Below are positions 12,585 to 22,615 of a DNA stretch of 64,000 nt, one piece after another (position 1 is the stretch's first letter; the number at the start of each line of letters is the position of its first letter). The position numbers and the translations under genes are program-made. Below the pieces are notes generated by a model that saw only the letters and a list, made by a program, of their open reading frames with translations, searched no databases and was not told where the DNA came from. The DNA is from Amanita rubescens (lineage: Eukaryota > Basidiomycota > Agaricomycetes > Agaricales > Amanitaceae), in contig WION01000144.1 in assembly GCA_015039365.1 (NCBI GenBank), positions 62,001 to 126,000 on the forward strand, given 5' to 3'.

Positions 12585-12960
12585 ATGTTTTACTATACCA
12601 ATGTGAGCCCATCTTTCCTCTCGTTTTCACCCACCCATCTAACGCCCGCCCCAGAGCCGACACTTCACCTACTTCCCTATATCCTACAACAACCCCTACA
12701 ACGGACTCTCCCAAGTCTACAACATCACCCACGTTCTCACCCCCAACACCTATTCGACTCGCAAGCCTTCAACGATTACTCCCCGCTTTTCCTGCAACCT
12801 ACGCCATGACCTACCTCATCACATTCGCACTGTACAGTTGTGTGATCGTCCACAACCAATGACCTCAAACGGGCGACATCCAAACTAATGCAAAACTACT
12901 CCGAAGTGGTGGTACTTGGGTGTGTTTTGTGTCTTTCCCGAAATGGCCTACGCCCCGTCC
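12585..12960 (+). pseudogene. Oligopeptide transporter (OPT)-like gene fragment
   Basis: Pieces in shifting plus-strand frames read in the order known from fungal OPT transporters: FKGMFYYTN, then YNNPYNGLSQVYNITHVLTP, then SQAFNDYSPLF, then ATYAMTYLITFALYSCVIVH, then KLMQNYSEV. In the family these blocks precede and include a transmembrane segment, with the last one on a cytoplasmic loop. At least two frame changes are needed (near 12757 and 12790), and the stretch after 12940 loses resemblance. I read this as a decayed membrane transporter gene fragment; the call rests on motif memory and needs a search. Confidence 0.5.
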
Positions 12961-14469
12961 TCTCCCACCTCCCGCAGATCATCTCCCCTCTACCCACTCC
13001 AAACTGAATCATCCCAACATCTACAGTCAATGAGACTCGCACTGCAGGATAAAGCGTGACTAATGGGCCGTCTTCCTCTTCGTCGAGTTCTGGAGCGACC
13101 AGTCTGCCAAATTCGGTGGTCAGTTGGGAAGCATACAAATGCGGTTACGAGGCGATGCCAGAAAAGGAAAAGAAGACGACGAGCATATCATAAGTAGGGG
13201 CACATAACAGAATTTGGTAACTGACGAGAGTTGTATAGAACGATTTTGAGAGAAAGTCGTTGCATATGACAAAGAGCATCGGGGAGAGTATCTAGTGCCC
13301 ACGTTGGCGCAGATTGGGCGTTGCGTTGCCCGCTATTCAACCTCGCTTACCGCCTGTCAATCGTATGACATTGATCGATGGACGTTGTATTGACGACTGC
13401 CAAACCGTTTATTCGCTGTCCGCCACTACGAAATTTCAGTGTGATAGATTGTCTCTATGTTTTCTGCATATGCTGGTCCTCACTTATTTAATGTCAGTGT
13501 CAGCTTCATACTTAATGTTGTAGATATGAGTAGCGGGAATCAAATGGGTTCATGAATAATTCTATTAAAGACGGGCCAAAAAGAGACTTACATACTCTCT
13601 GAAAGCAAGGTTGCAGCCCGCGAAGCCGGCACTTCACGAGTACTGAAGTAACAGCTCTACGTGAAACATCTGAGCAGCGAACGGCGATTCACGAGAGAAC
13701 TTTTCCGCCAGTGAAGGATACGGCTCTAAGCAAGACATCCAAGCAGTGTCCCGCAATTCGCGCAACACATCCATGCAGTTAGGCTATAGTGCTGTCCAAG
13801 CAGCACACATCATCAGGCCTAGAATATCTCGAATCGTTAAAGACATGGAAATAAGAATGTTGAGACTTGAAACATGCTAAGCTAGCCATTTTCTGACGAA
13901 CAACTTGCTCGTCTGTCTAGAATTTTGTGGGCCAAATGGCCTCATTTATTTTTTTAAAAAAAAAGACATATGACTTGTGAAGCCGCCCAGCCTCGGACCA
14001 TGCCACGCGAAGCGGTGGCCCACATCCCACAAGTTCTCTAGGAGGTATTGAACAGGTATTACAACTATTCACAAGCTTCATGAGCTAGAAACACATAACA
14101 AAAGTATGGCTTTCATTGAACGCACAAGTGGTCTACTCCTATTGTGAGCTATGGGCCTATGGCCATTTATGATTGGCCGAAGCATTGTCGCATACACAAG
14201 ACTATACAGCTTGCAGGAAAAGAGTGTTCAATCTGAAGCATGCCATACGCAGTGAAAATCGCAAACTTGAGTGGTTACATCAGACAGTACAGTAGAATCA
14301 ATTGTTGCTGGGTGGAGGGACACCCCATTCTGGTAAATAAATAAAAAATGGGCGCTGGAAGGAAGTCCAATAAGGTTAAGCTACGGTTTGATGCAGCGCA
14401 ACGGGACCGCATCTCCTGAATATTCACAGAGCAAGAGGCTGGGAGTTCTTAAATTAGCTTACTAGGGTA
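12961..14469. other. Intergenic region without supported gene
   Basis: Only short, overlapping open frames occur. A run of T then A at 13948-13966 and a weak inverted pattern around it could be an old insertion edge. Nothing else specific is seen. Confidence 0.4.
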
Positions 14470-15565
14470 TCACGACGCTCGTCCATTCTGCAATTGCTTC
14501 AGCTTTTCCCTCTTCTCCTTCAGCTTCGCTAGTGCGCTTTGCTTCGTTATTCCACCTTCACAATTCACGTAGCTGGGGAATACCTGGCTACAAAAAGATG
14601 AGATAGAAGACTGACACCGGATGTATTGACAAAAGACCTACCAATCCCACCAGCTCAGCAAATCAGTAACCTCGTTCCTCTCATCAGGATCGTTCAAAAA
14701 GTCCCATACACTCTCGTAGAATCTTTCCGAGTCGGTTGAAGTGTCAGACCGACTGAAGACGGATGTGGATGACAAGGCAAAACGAAACTGCTTAGACATT
14801 CAGTGATTGAAGCTACAAGATCGGACAGTCAGACTTGGACTCACCTGTGTAGCAACATAGGCTAAGGAAGCCGTCGTGACCCGAGTCATGCCGTGGATAC
14901 GAGCGTTGCCGGATCTTGTCGCTTTGTTCTCTTTCTCCACAGAGCTGGGCGAAGTGAAGATATGCTTGAAGGCCTGCACGCGAAGTAGTGAATAATCCAA
15001 AAAGAAAACAAAGGAGTACAAACCCAGACAAGAAGCTCACTTCTGAAGAGCCCATCCCATGGATCTTCAGGGTCGAACTCTTGCTTCGCGTATAATATCA
15101 GGGGCCATTGATCTCCCTTCACAGCTAGTTGACCGCTGGTAAGCTTTGTGCGAGTTCTATGATAGCAGATTAGCGCGACCAACGTGTAAGGGGGGGAAAG
15201 CGAGTCACTCGGGATCATTCCAATCTAGGCCAGCTGGACAGAGGAGCGCTCCAGTGATGGGGTGGTTGAAGCCACGATTTGTCTTGACACTACAGGAAAG
15301 AGGTGGATTCAAAGGCTTGTCTCGGGGAGTTATCCAGTCCAGCACGACGCCCTTGAGACTCTTGGTGTCGTCTGACCTTGCGCTTGACATGCCTTTTTGA
15401 ATCTAACGGAAACGATAAGCATAAATTTGAGAGCCCTCAAGTTGTAGACGTACCGAATCTGCTATCGTCATGTATTCTTCGAGTTCAGAGCTTTCCGTAA
15501 GACGCTCCTGTAGATGGGGCACCATTTCTAACAGTTTCTGAAATACATTCAACTCCTTTCGTTGC
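14470..15565 (-). CDS. DUF6698-like protein, 5'-incomplete
   Basis: The minus strand gives at least six exons: 15565-15454, 15402-15209, 15156-15024, 14973-14845, 14787-14642 and 14587-14470, with introns of 50-57 bp and one phase throughout. In order the protein shows QKLLEMVPHLQERL, SSARSDDTKSLKGVVLDWIT, GALLCPAGLDWNDPE, GDQWPLILYAKQEFDPEDPW, AFKHIFTSPSSVEKE, RIHGMTRVTTASLAYVATQ, FSRSDTSTDSERFYESV and SALAKLKEKREKLKQ. This is the pattern of the DUF6698 family, abundant in Agaricomycetes; its function is unknown. The stop is TGA at 14470-14472. Upstream of 15565 an acceptor (TATTAG) is present, but I could not find the first exons, so the gene is either truncated or its N-terminus is unresolved. 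Confidence 0.75.
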
Positions 15566-15960
15566 CTAATACAGAAGGACGTGTATGTCAAAGGTCAGGA
15601 TGCAAGAAGGAGGCTGAAGATGGACTGCGATGTGAGCCCCTCTAGGATAACATCCCCATCCTGGCCGAAAAGGAGGCAATTGGCAATAAGTGCTTGGACG
15701 TTACACATCGCATGCACTGTTCTGCTAAAGTGTCGCCCATGGTGAACAAAAGGACCGCCTGTGCGACTGGGCTAGTGTGAATGCCATGTCTAGCGGAGAA
15801 GTGGTCGGATAGTCTCACGGCTTTTTCCTACTTCCAAGCTTTAAAGCGTTGACCGAAGGATTGTTTTCAGCCCCAGACATTGGAGGTGCGAGAACAAGTG
15901 ATTCTTGAGAGAGGCTTTGCCTTTGTATCGCCCCTGGTATGTGAGTCACGTTCAGGGACA
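15566..15960. other. Intergenic, may hide N-terminal exons
   Basis: This stretch should contain the first exons of the DUF6698-like gene if it is complete, but no frame continues convincingly across the acceptor at 15566-15568. No other gene is seen. Confidence 0.35.
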
Positions 15961-15969
15961 CTGGCAGGA

Positions 15970-16007
15970 GTGACTCATTATGACTCGGGCAACGGAAATA
16001 AGAGCCT
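15970..16007 (+). promoter_or_regulatory. Conserved promoter block with TGACTCAT, gene A
   Basis: The block TGACTCATTATGACT followed by (C)GGGC...GAAATA(T)AAGAGCC is shared with the promoter of the downstream paralog (17241-17277) although most flanking DNA has diverged. TGACTCA is the consensus of Gcn4/AP-1-type bZIP factors (established); that this copy is bound by such a factor is inference. It lies 92 bp upstream of the start codon. Confidence 0.45.
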
Positions 16008-16062
16008 TCAATTCCTTTCCCATCCCTGCCCAGACATTCATCGCTTAGCGCTCTAGCTTACC

Positions 16063-17009
16063 ATGATTCCTAGCGTTCCCGTGCCGCTGTCATTATCAAC
16101 CTATTGCCAGAAGTTGCTGCATGTGATCAAGTTGAATCGCCACATAACGTCCTATGACCCTGCCAAACAGGGCTTAGTTGTGCATTACTGGCACGTAATC
16201 ATAATCACCGTGATAAACTCTAACCTTGCATTTATTCGATAGGCCCGTCCTGCCGGACGGCAAGCGAGTGCCCCCGGACGAATTGTGTCTATATCGTCAA
16301 ACCCACCAATACATTGGGCCAGGATGCCTATGTCCGCTGCTAGAACCGCTCACAGCACATAAGGAGGCAGCGATATACCTGGCGGTGAATGGTTACCCGG
16401 GAGAATACGTCGCCGAATGTGCAGACGACCGTTGCGGGTACTTGGGTTTGTCTCCATTTTCCCGCCTTGATGAAGCGAGCACTAATGCTCTGGCGTATCA
16501 CTCAGTACCGTTAGAGCGCATATATCCTAGGCGAAGAGTCCCGGGGAAGGCATATCCCCTGCGAGGTCAGTATCCAAGTTTTTGATTCTATGTTGACTTA
16601 CGAACCTGGATTGCAAGATGTCAGTATGCCTTGCCCTCCGGTAGTTTTTTCCAAGAACGAGGTGAGAGCTGATGTTGAGGGGCCCTGCCTCACAGAAGTC
16701 TTCGCCCAGGAGGTAGAGCCTGCGGACACCACAAGGCCGTTGAAGAGGACACATGCGGAAGCCAGTATGTGATTATAATCCTACTAGTGTGAATATTACG
16801 ACAACTGTGGAATAGGTCTGCTCAACCCACCATTCCCTGCATTGAAGAGGCGTCGGACGCTGACTGACTGGCGGAGATTCCCAAAAGTTGGTAGTTTCCA
16901 TAGGCCTGGACTAGCCGAAGAGGAATTCCTGGGCTTGTTCGTCCAGTGTGATGTATGCAAGCTCATCGTCGTGCATCGGTCGTTCTACAACCATAGTTGT
17001 GAGCTATAA
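16063..17009 (+). CDS. Cysteine-rich protein with GRF-like zinc motif (paralog A)
   Basis: Four exons, 16063-16190, 16243-16565, 16618-16764 and 16816-17009, give a 263-residue protein with all phases matching. Intron 1 is of the GC-AG type (GCACGT donor at 16191). Residues 58-111 hold LCLYRQTH, GPGCLCPLLE (Cys71, Cys73) and GEYVAECADDRCGYLG (Cys102, Cys107), which resembles a degenerate GRF zinc finger: CxC, then an aromatic block, then C and CGY. The C-terminus has a second cluster, QCDVCK...H...NHSCEL, likely another small zinc site. A direct duplicate lies 1.3 kb downstream, and both promoters share a TGACTCAT block. I do not recognise a named family; a nucleic-acid-binding role would fit GRF-like fingers but is inference. 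Confidence 0.6.
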
Positions 17010-17240
17010 CTTGAAACTGATCGGCCGGATATTTAGTATTCCTTCTAACTTCATAACTTTCCACATTTATTCATACTTTAACAATCTTACCATTATCACA
17101 ACCCTCTAGAGTACATCCCTCAATAGACAAAGAGAACGATATTTTTAAATATTCATTGAGTGTACTACGGGGTTGGTCAGCTGCTGCCCTTGGTATGCGC
17201 CCAAACCGCGTGGGAGACAGATTGTTCAGGGACGTGAATG

Positions 17241-17277
17241 TGACTCATTATGACTGGGCGACCGAAATATAAGAGCC
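17241..17277 (+). promoter_or_regulatory. Conserved promoter block with TGACTCAT, gene B
   Basis: Same block as at 15970-16007: TGACTCATTATGACTGGGCG, then GAAATATAAGAGCC. It lies 119 bp upstream of the paralog B start. Retention of this island between duplicates suggests a functional promoter element. Confidence 0.45.
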
Positions 17278-17359
17278 TATTCCTAGCCAGAGACATCAAC
17301 ATCATCCCTTGGTGCTGAAATTGGACACCGACCCGCTTGAGCTTGCGATCTATCCCAAC

Positions 17360-18332
17360 ATGTCCAGAAATCCCAGACCGTTACCATTCTCAACTATCCC
17401 AACCTACAGACAAAAGTTGCTGCATGCTGTCACCAATGAGTCGACTCACCATGTCTTGTCCTATGATCCAGCGGAACAGAACTTAGTCATGCATTATTGG
17501 CAAGTAACCATAACTTCCACAATTACTGCGATTCCTGAACTTGCATTGTCTCCATAGGCCCATCAATAATGGAGCCCGTGTACCGCCAGACGGATTGTGC
17601 CAATATCGTCAAACTCACGAGTACCTTGGGCCAGGTTGCCTATGCCCCTTGTTGGAACGTTTCAGTAAAAAAGCACTGTATAAGGAAGCAGCAGTCTACT
17701 TAGCTATAGATGGTCCTTACAGAGGAGAGTATGTCGCCGAATGCGCAAAGCACCAGTGCGGTTATTTGGGTTGGTCTTCATTTCACAAGTCCTTTAGCGT
17801 AGCGAGAACTGACGCCTTCCTCATGCAGTACCAATAGAGAGGATATACCCTAAGAACGGTGTCTTTTTTAAGACCTATCCCCTGAGAGGTTAGTTCGTAA
17901 TGTTTTCGGTTCTATACCAATCTGGCACTTACCATGAGCCTGGATTGCAAAGGTACGCCCTGCCCTCCACAAGTCTTCACCGAAAGGGAGGTGAAGGGTA
18001 TAGCCGTAGGGCAGTTGAAGAGGACATATGCTCCAGTTGGTATGTAGAGGATATCCCTTAAAACATGGATCGATCATGATGAAACGCGTGCAGGTATGCT
18101 GGACCCCCCCTTCCCTGCTCCTGGGTTTGAAGGGATGGATTTGTGTCTCCGAACCGACTGGTGGAATTTATGGCAGCTGGAGCTTAAGGAAAAGCCCGGG
18201 TTAACCGAGGATCAATTCCTCGGCTTGTTCGTCAAGTGTGACGCGTGTGGGCTCATCACTACACATCACATGTTTCATAAACATTGCTGTAGGCCGCAAA
18301 CGACGGATGAGTCCGGTTCGGACTCCGACTGA
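17360..18332 (+). pseudogene. Cysteine-rich GRF-like paralog B, frameshifted
   Basis: The exon layout mirrors paralog A: 17360-17499, 17558-17888, 17953-18039 and 18094-18332. Intron 1 again has a GC donor (GCAAGT at 17500), at the same codon (second base of Trp). The core motifs are kept: LCQYRQTH, GPGCLCPLLE, GEYVAECAKHQCGYLGWSSF, and near the end KCDACGLITTHH with HKHCC, followed by an acidic tail. Exon 2 carries a frame change between about 17800 and 17825 relative to paralog A (a net loss of four bases), so the open frame stops at 17837 while the sequence past it (VPIERIYP) continues in another frame. Either this copy is a pseudogene, or an unseen splice change rescues it. Exons 3 and 4 look well preserved. 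Confidence 0.6.
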
Positions 18333-18957
18333 CCGGGGGTGACGTTGAAGCACGGCTGTAGAAATATGGTTGATGAAATTTCCAGAATTGCTCCTTTTTA
18401 GTAGAATGCTGTCCTTTTAATTTACAAATCCCGATGGATATATCTGGTTCATGCGCAGGAAGTCCAAAAGCCCGGCCAAGTGGTGCATGAGTAGATCCTG
18501 GAAAAAGAGGAAAGGACAATAAGAGAGCGAGTCGAGCGACAGGCTGATCCTCCACTACCTCATGGGAGCGAAACGGAGCTCTGCGATAGCCGCCTTTGAT
18601 GCGCTTCGACAAACTTCGGAGGAGTCTTTTCACTGACTTCTCACTTCACCTCCTAAAAATCAGAATGGCGGGCGACAACACGCCAAATGAATGGCTCCAG
18701 AGCGTGCTGAATTCACGTTGAGAAATTACTATACTGGCGTTTATGCTATACTTAACCTACCATCCAATTCGTAAGCAGAACGTTTACTTCCACAAAGAAT
18801 GAGAGAGCAGATGACATCCGGAAAAAATATCAGATTAGAGTCTATCACAAAAGAGCTGACGAGAGGATTGTGACCTTGCTAATAACTCAACCAATGAAAC
18901 TAGATCCAACATCGAGACAGGCTATTCAGATTGAAAAAAATAGACTATGTGCACATA
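18333..18957. other. Intergenic region without supported gene
   Basis: No frame gives a recognisable product. Near 18755-18790 the minus strand reads LLTNWM, similar to LLANWI in the minus-strand exon-like stretch at 59964-60110; both may be remains of one repeated gene family. Confidence 0.3.
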
Positions 18958-19060
18958 GTGTTCGGCCGAGAAAGGGTGACCCGAGAGTCTAGCCTTTGGG
19001 AGCAACGTAACATCTAACTCCTGTGCTTTCTGCGTGGTGGTCTTGAGGATAGAAAGGGAA
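18958..19060 (-). repeat. Dispersed repeat shared with 56210-56312
   Basis: About 95 bp, centred on GAGAAAGGGTGACCCGAGAG and GTGGTCTTGAGGA, recur at 56217-56312 with point and small indel differences. On the minus strand both read LSGHPFS in the same frame. The unit may be a transposon fragment or a conserved exon of a decayed gene family. Confidence 0.55.
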
Positions 19061-19911
19061 TGATGGGAAGTCGAGGAGAGAAGCAGAGGTTTCTGCCGCC
19101 AGGCTGCGCCGGGCCCGAGGGAGGGCTTCAAGTTGGCTTCAAGTTCAGAACTTGTCGAACAGTTGTCCGAGAGACTCGTCACATTGGTCACAGCCTATCT
19201 GTCACACAATTTCAACGTGATGGCAGAGTATTATTGATCAGTACGACTAACCGGAAAACTGGAGTCCGATTACAAGTGATGTTAATCTACATTGCAATGG
19301 AGTCTACAGTGGATGGAGGAAGTGAGCGACGAGAAGTTCTGCTCCCATCTTCATCTCTCTCGTCTTTGTTCTCGTTGCAATTCCAATCCATCTCGGGCCG
19401 GTAAGACACCGGAAGAGAACCCTGCATATCCATCCTAGGACTCGTCAGCTTTCCATCTCCTCGCTCCCTCGCCTGCTCTTCTTCCTCCCTTGCATGCGCG
19501 ATGAGATCAGCGGTAGCCTCGACTGCTTCAACCAGTTAAGAGTTCAATTGTGCGGTCAGGAGAACGGAACAGGCGGATGATGCTCCACCGAACATCGGCA
19601 GCCGGATACTCGAGGCAGTCCAAGCCCGATGATACTGACTTTTCTGCGAGCGTCTGGTTAACACCTTGTGACATGTGACACTGTGACTCGTGAAGCGCAC
19701 CCACCAATGCGTAAAACGTTGGCTGCAGGGCGAACCAGCAGGTGTGGGGAATTCTGGCATAGAGAGAAAAGGTTGAGGGTCATGATGCGGTACTTTTTGA
19801 CACAACTAATTTCGTGGTATGATAAGGACTAGCGTAATAAATACGAATGTGTTTAAGAGACTTACTCTATCAGGAGTGGGAATATATTTGGTTTGTTTAG
19901 ACGTGTCGGGC
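19061..19911. other. Intergenic region left of the palindrome
   Basis: Short open frames only. A few host-like stretches (for example 19060-19200) are GC-rich but show no domain. The region ends at the left edge of the large inverted repeat. Confidence 0.35.
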
Positions 19912-22387
19912 CACCTGATCAGCCCATCAAAACCCTCTTATTAGACAGGGAGGTTGTGATAGCCTCCTTTTTTAGTAAGAGGGCGAAAATGGCTTAATAG
20001 GCTTGGGTGAATAAAAGTACCAAATAAAAGACTTGGAATTGTGCTAAGTCCACTTTCCCACACCTAAAAATGAAACTTATTACCATTTCTGGAAGGTGGG
20101 GGATGTTTACACATGTTATGACATGGGAAAAGGGCATAATTGCCTTATTTGGTAAGATAGCCAGGGTCAAATTTCCTAAAAAGGAAAGTAAATTATAAAT
20201 TCACCAGATGCCATATAAGGCAAAAAAATGTATGTCAGGGTCGAATTTCCTAAAAAGGAAATGATGACGTAATCTCAGGGTCAATCAATTGTGTAGCCTT
20301 GGTCAGTGGCTTTCTAAATGCAGTTGTATGACAGTGTTTGGTGTTGATTTCATTGAGATATCCACTGATTGATTTTCAGGGTCGAATTTCCTAAAAAGGA
20401 AATGATGACATAATCTCAGGGTCAATAAATTGTGTAGCCTTGGTCAGTGGCTTTCTAAATGTGGTTGTATGACAATATTTGACGATGATTTCATTGAGAT
20501 ATTCACCAATTGTTTTTCAGGGTCAAATTTCTAAAAAAGGAAATTGATAATGTAATGTGCGCTTTAGGATCCAGTGGCGCATTTCCAAAAATGGAAATAG
20601 CGCCCTTCGGACTTGCCATTTTGGGACATATCTGCTCACTGTTGGTCATGATGAGCAGAAAGAAATTGCAATATCTCCCTTAATACTGAATGTTTTTGTG
20701 GCGCGTTTTTTGGAACATATTCCTTATATGTATATGCACCTATCCACTATGTTAGAATGTAAAAAATGCGACTGGTTTATGTCAGAATGCAACATGTCTT
20801 GCTCACTGTTGTCAACAGTGAGGAGAAAGAAATGACAATATCTCCACCAATACTGGTTATTTGTGTGGCGCTTTTTTTGGGATGTCCCCATTAGGCATAT
20901 AGAAAGGTAGTTGGCATGTTAGAATGCAAATTCTATGCACCAATCATGCCAAAATGAAATTGGTGTGCTCACTGTCTGCCATGATGAGCAGCCATATCTC
21001 CACCAAAACAAGATCTCCCTGTGGTGCTTTTTTTGATTTGCAATCACATATAACAAAGATAAACATTGGGAGGGTCTCAACAGAGGATCCTTAGGCAAGA
21101 TTGAGTGGAATGTCCCATTCTTCCTGACATGTCAAGTTGTCAGCCACTGTTTCTGTATCATGTTCAGACTTTTATCATGAAACTTAAAATTACACATTAA
21201 TCAGCAGGGAACTGTGCTTCCAGACACCCTGAATGACACTCTGTTATCATAGGAAATCAAGATCTAAAAAGGTGCCACAGAAAGATCTTGTTTTGGTGGA
21301 GATATGGCTGCTCATCGTGGCAGACAATGAGCACACCAATTTCATTTTGGCATGATTGGTGCATAGAATTTGCATTCTAACATGCCAACTACCTTTCTAT
21401 ATGCCTAATGGGGACATCCCAAAAAAAGCGCCACACAAATAACCAGTATTGGTGGAGATATTGTCATTTCTTTCTCCTCACTGTTGACAACAGTGAGCAA
21501 GACATGTTGCATTCTGACATAAACCAGTCGCATTTTTTACATTCTAACATAGTGGATAGGTGCATATACATATAAGGAATATGTTCCAAAAAACGCGCCA
21601 CAAAAACATTCAGTATTAAGGGAGATATTGCAATTTCTTTCTGCTCATCATGACCAACAGTGAGCAGATATGTCCCAAAATGGCAAGTCCGAAGGGCGCT
21701 ATTTCCATTTTTGGAAATGCGCCACTGGATCCTAAAGCGCACATTACATTATCAATTTCCTTTTTTAGAAATTTGACCCTGAAAAACAATTGGTGAATAT
21801 CTCAATGAAATCATCGTCAAATATTGTCATACAACCACATTTAGAAAGCCACTGACCAAGGCTACACAATTTATTGACCCTGAGATTATGTCATCATTTC
21901 CTTTTTAGGAAATTCGACCCTGAAAATCAATCAGTGGATATCTCAATGAAATCAACACCAAACACTGTCATACAACTGCATTTAGAAAGCCACTGACCAA
22001 GGCTACACAATTGATTGACCCTGAGATTACGTCATCATTTCCTTTTTAGGAAATTCGACCCTGACATACATTTTTTTGCCTTATATGGCATCTGGTGAAT
22101 TTATAATTTACTTTCCTTTTTAGGAAATTTGACCCTGGCTATCTTACCAAATAAGGCAATTATGCCCTTTTCCCATGTCATAACATGTGTAAACATCCCC
22201 CACCTTCCAGAAATGGTAATAAGTTTCATTTTTAGGTGTGGGAAAGTGGACTTAGCACAATTCCAAGTCTTTTATTTGGTACTTTTATTCACCCAAGCCT
22301 ATTAAGCCATTTTCGCCCTCTTACTAAAAAAGGAGGCTATCACAACCTCCCTGTCTAATAAGAGGGTTTTGATGGGCTGATCAGGTG
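19912..22387. repeat. 2.48-kb near-perfect palindrome (long inverted repeat)
   Basis: The two halves are reverse complements: position n pairs with 42299 minus n. The outer edges CACCTGATCAGCCC (19912) and GGGCTGATCAGGTG (ending 22387) match, and pairing stops one base outside. Arms run to about 21040 and from about 21259, so each is about 1.13 kb; the central 220 bp and the innermost arm ends are diverged. The same 92-codon open frame appears in both arms (20557-20835 plus, 21464-21742 minus), which is a mirror artefact. No target duplication is seen beside the edges. It could be a foldback-type transposon with very long inverted ends, or an inverted duplication. Confidence 0.9.
20223..20545 (+). 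repeat. ~143-bp tandem repeat inside palindrome arm
   Basis: Units begin TCAGGGTCGAATTTCC (20234), TCAGGGTCGAATTTCC (20378) and, partly, TCAGGGTCAAATTTC (20518), each with the small palindrome TTTCCTAAAAAGGAAA and the text GCCTTGGTCAGTGGC. The mirror copy lies in the right arm (about 21754-22076). Repeated subterminal motifs of this kind often serve as transposase binding sites. Confidence 0.75.
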
Positions 22388-22615
22388 ATTCTAACTCTTA
22401 AATGAATCATCAACCCCAAACATCATCATCAAGTAATCGAACCAAGACTCATGTGTGTCAAGATAGCTGATTGGCTGTAAGCCCAGCGTTGGCCTGGTCA
22501 AGTCCATACTTGATTGAGTCCTTTTCCTTAATTAGAGAACAACTGCCTTAAAACGCCGTTTCGTTCTTGTTGCTGACACATTTTTCTTTAGAAGTTTTTT
22601 ATCAAATTTTTTACC
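22388..22615. other. Leader between palindrome and ORF
   Basis: AT-rich DNA with no open frame. It would contain the promoter or 5' leader of the ORF that starts at 22616. No LTR edge is recognised here. Confidence 0.35.

Noticed and set aside
20557..21742. Two identical 92-codon open frames on opposite strands (20557-20835 and 21464-21742)
   Set aside because: They are the same sequence seen in the two palindrome arms; the frame has no domain, and its conservation is explained by the arm identity.
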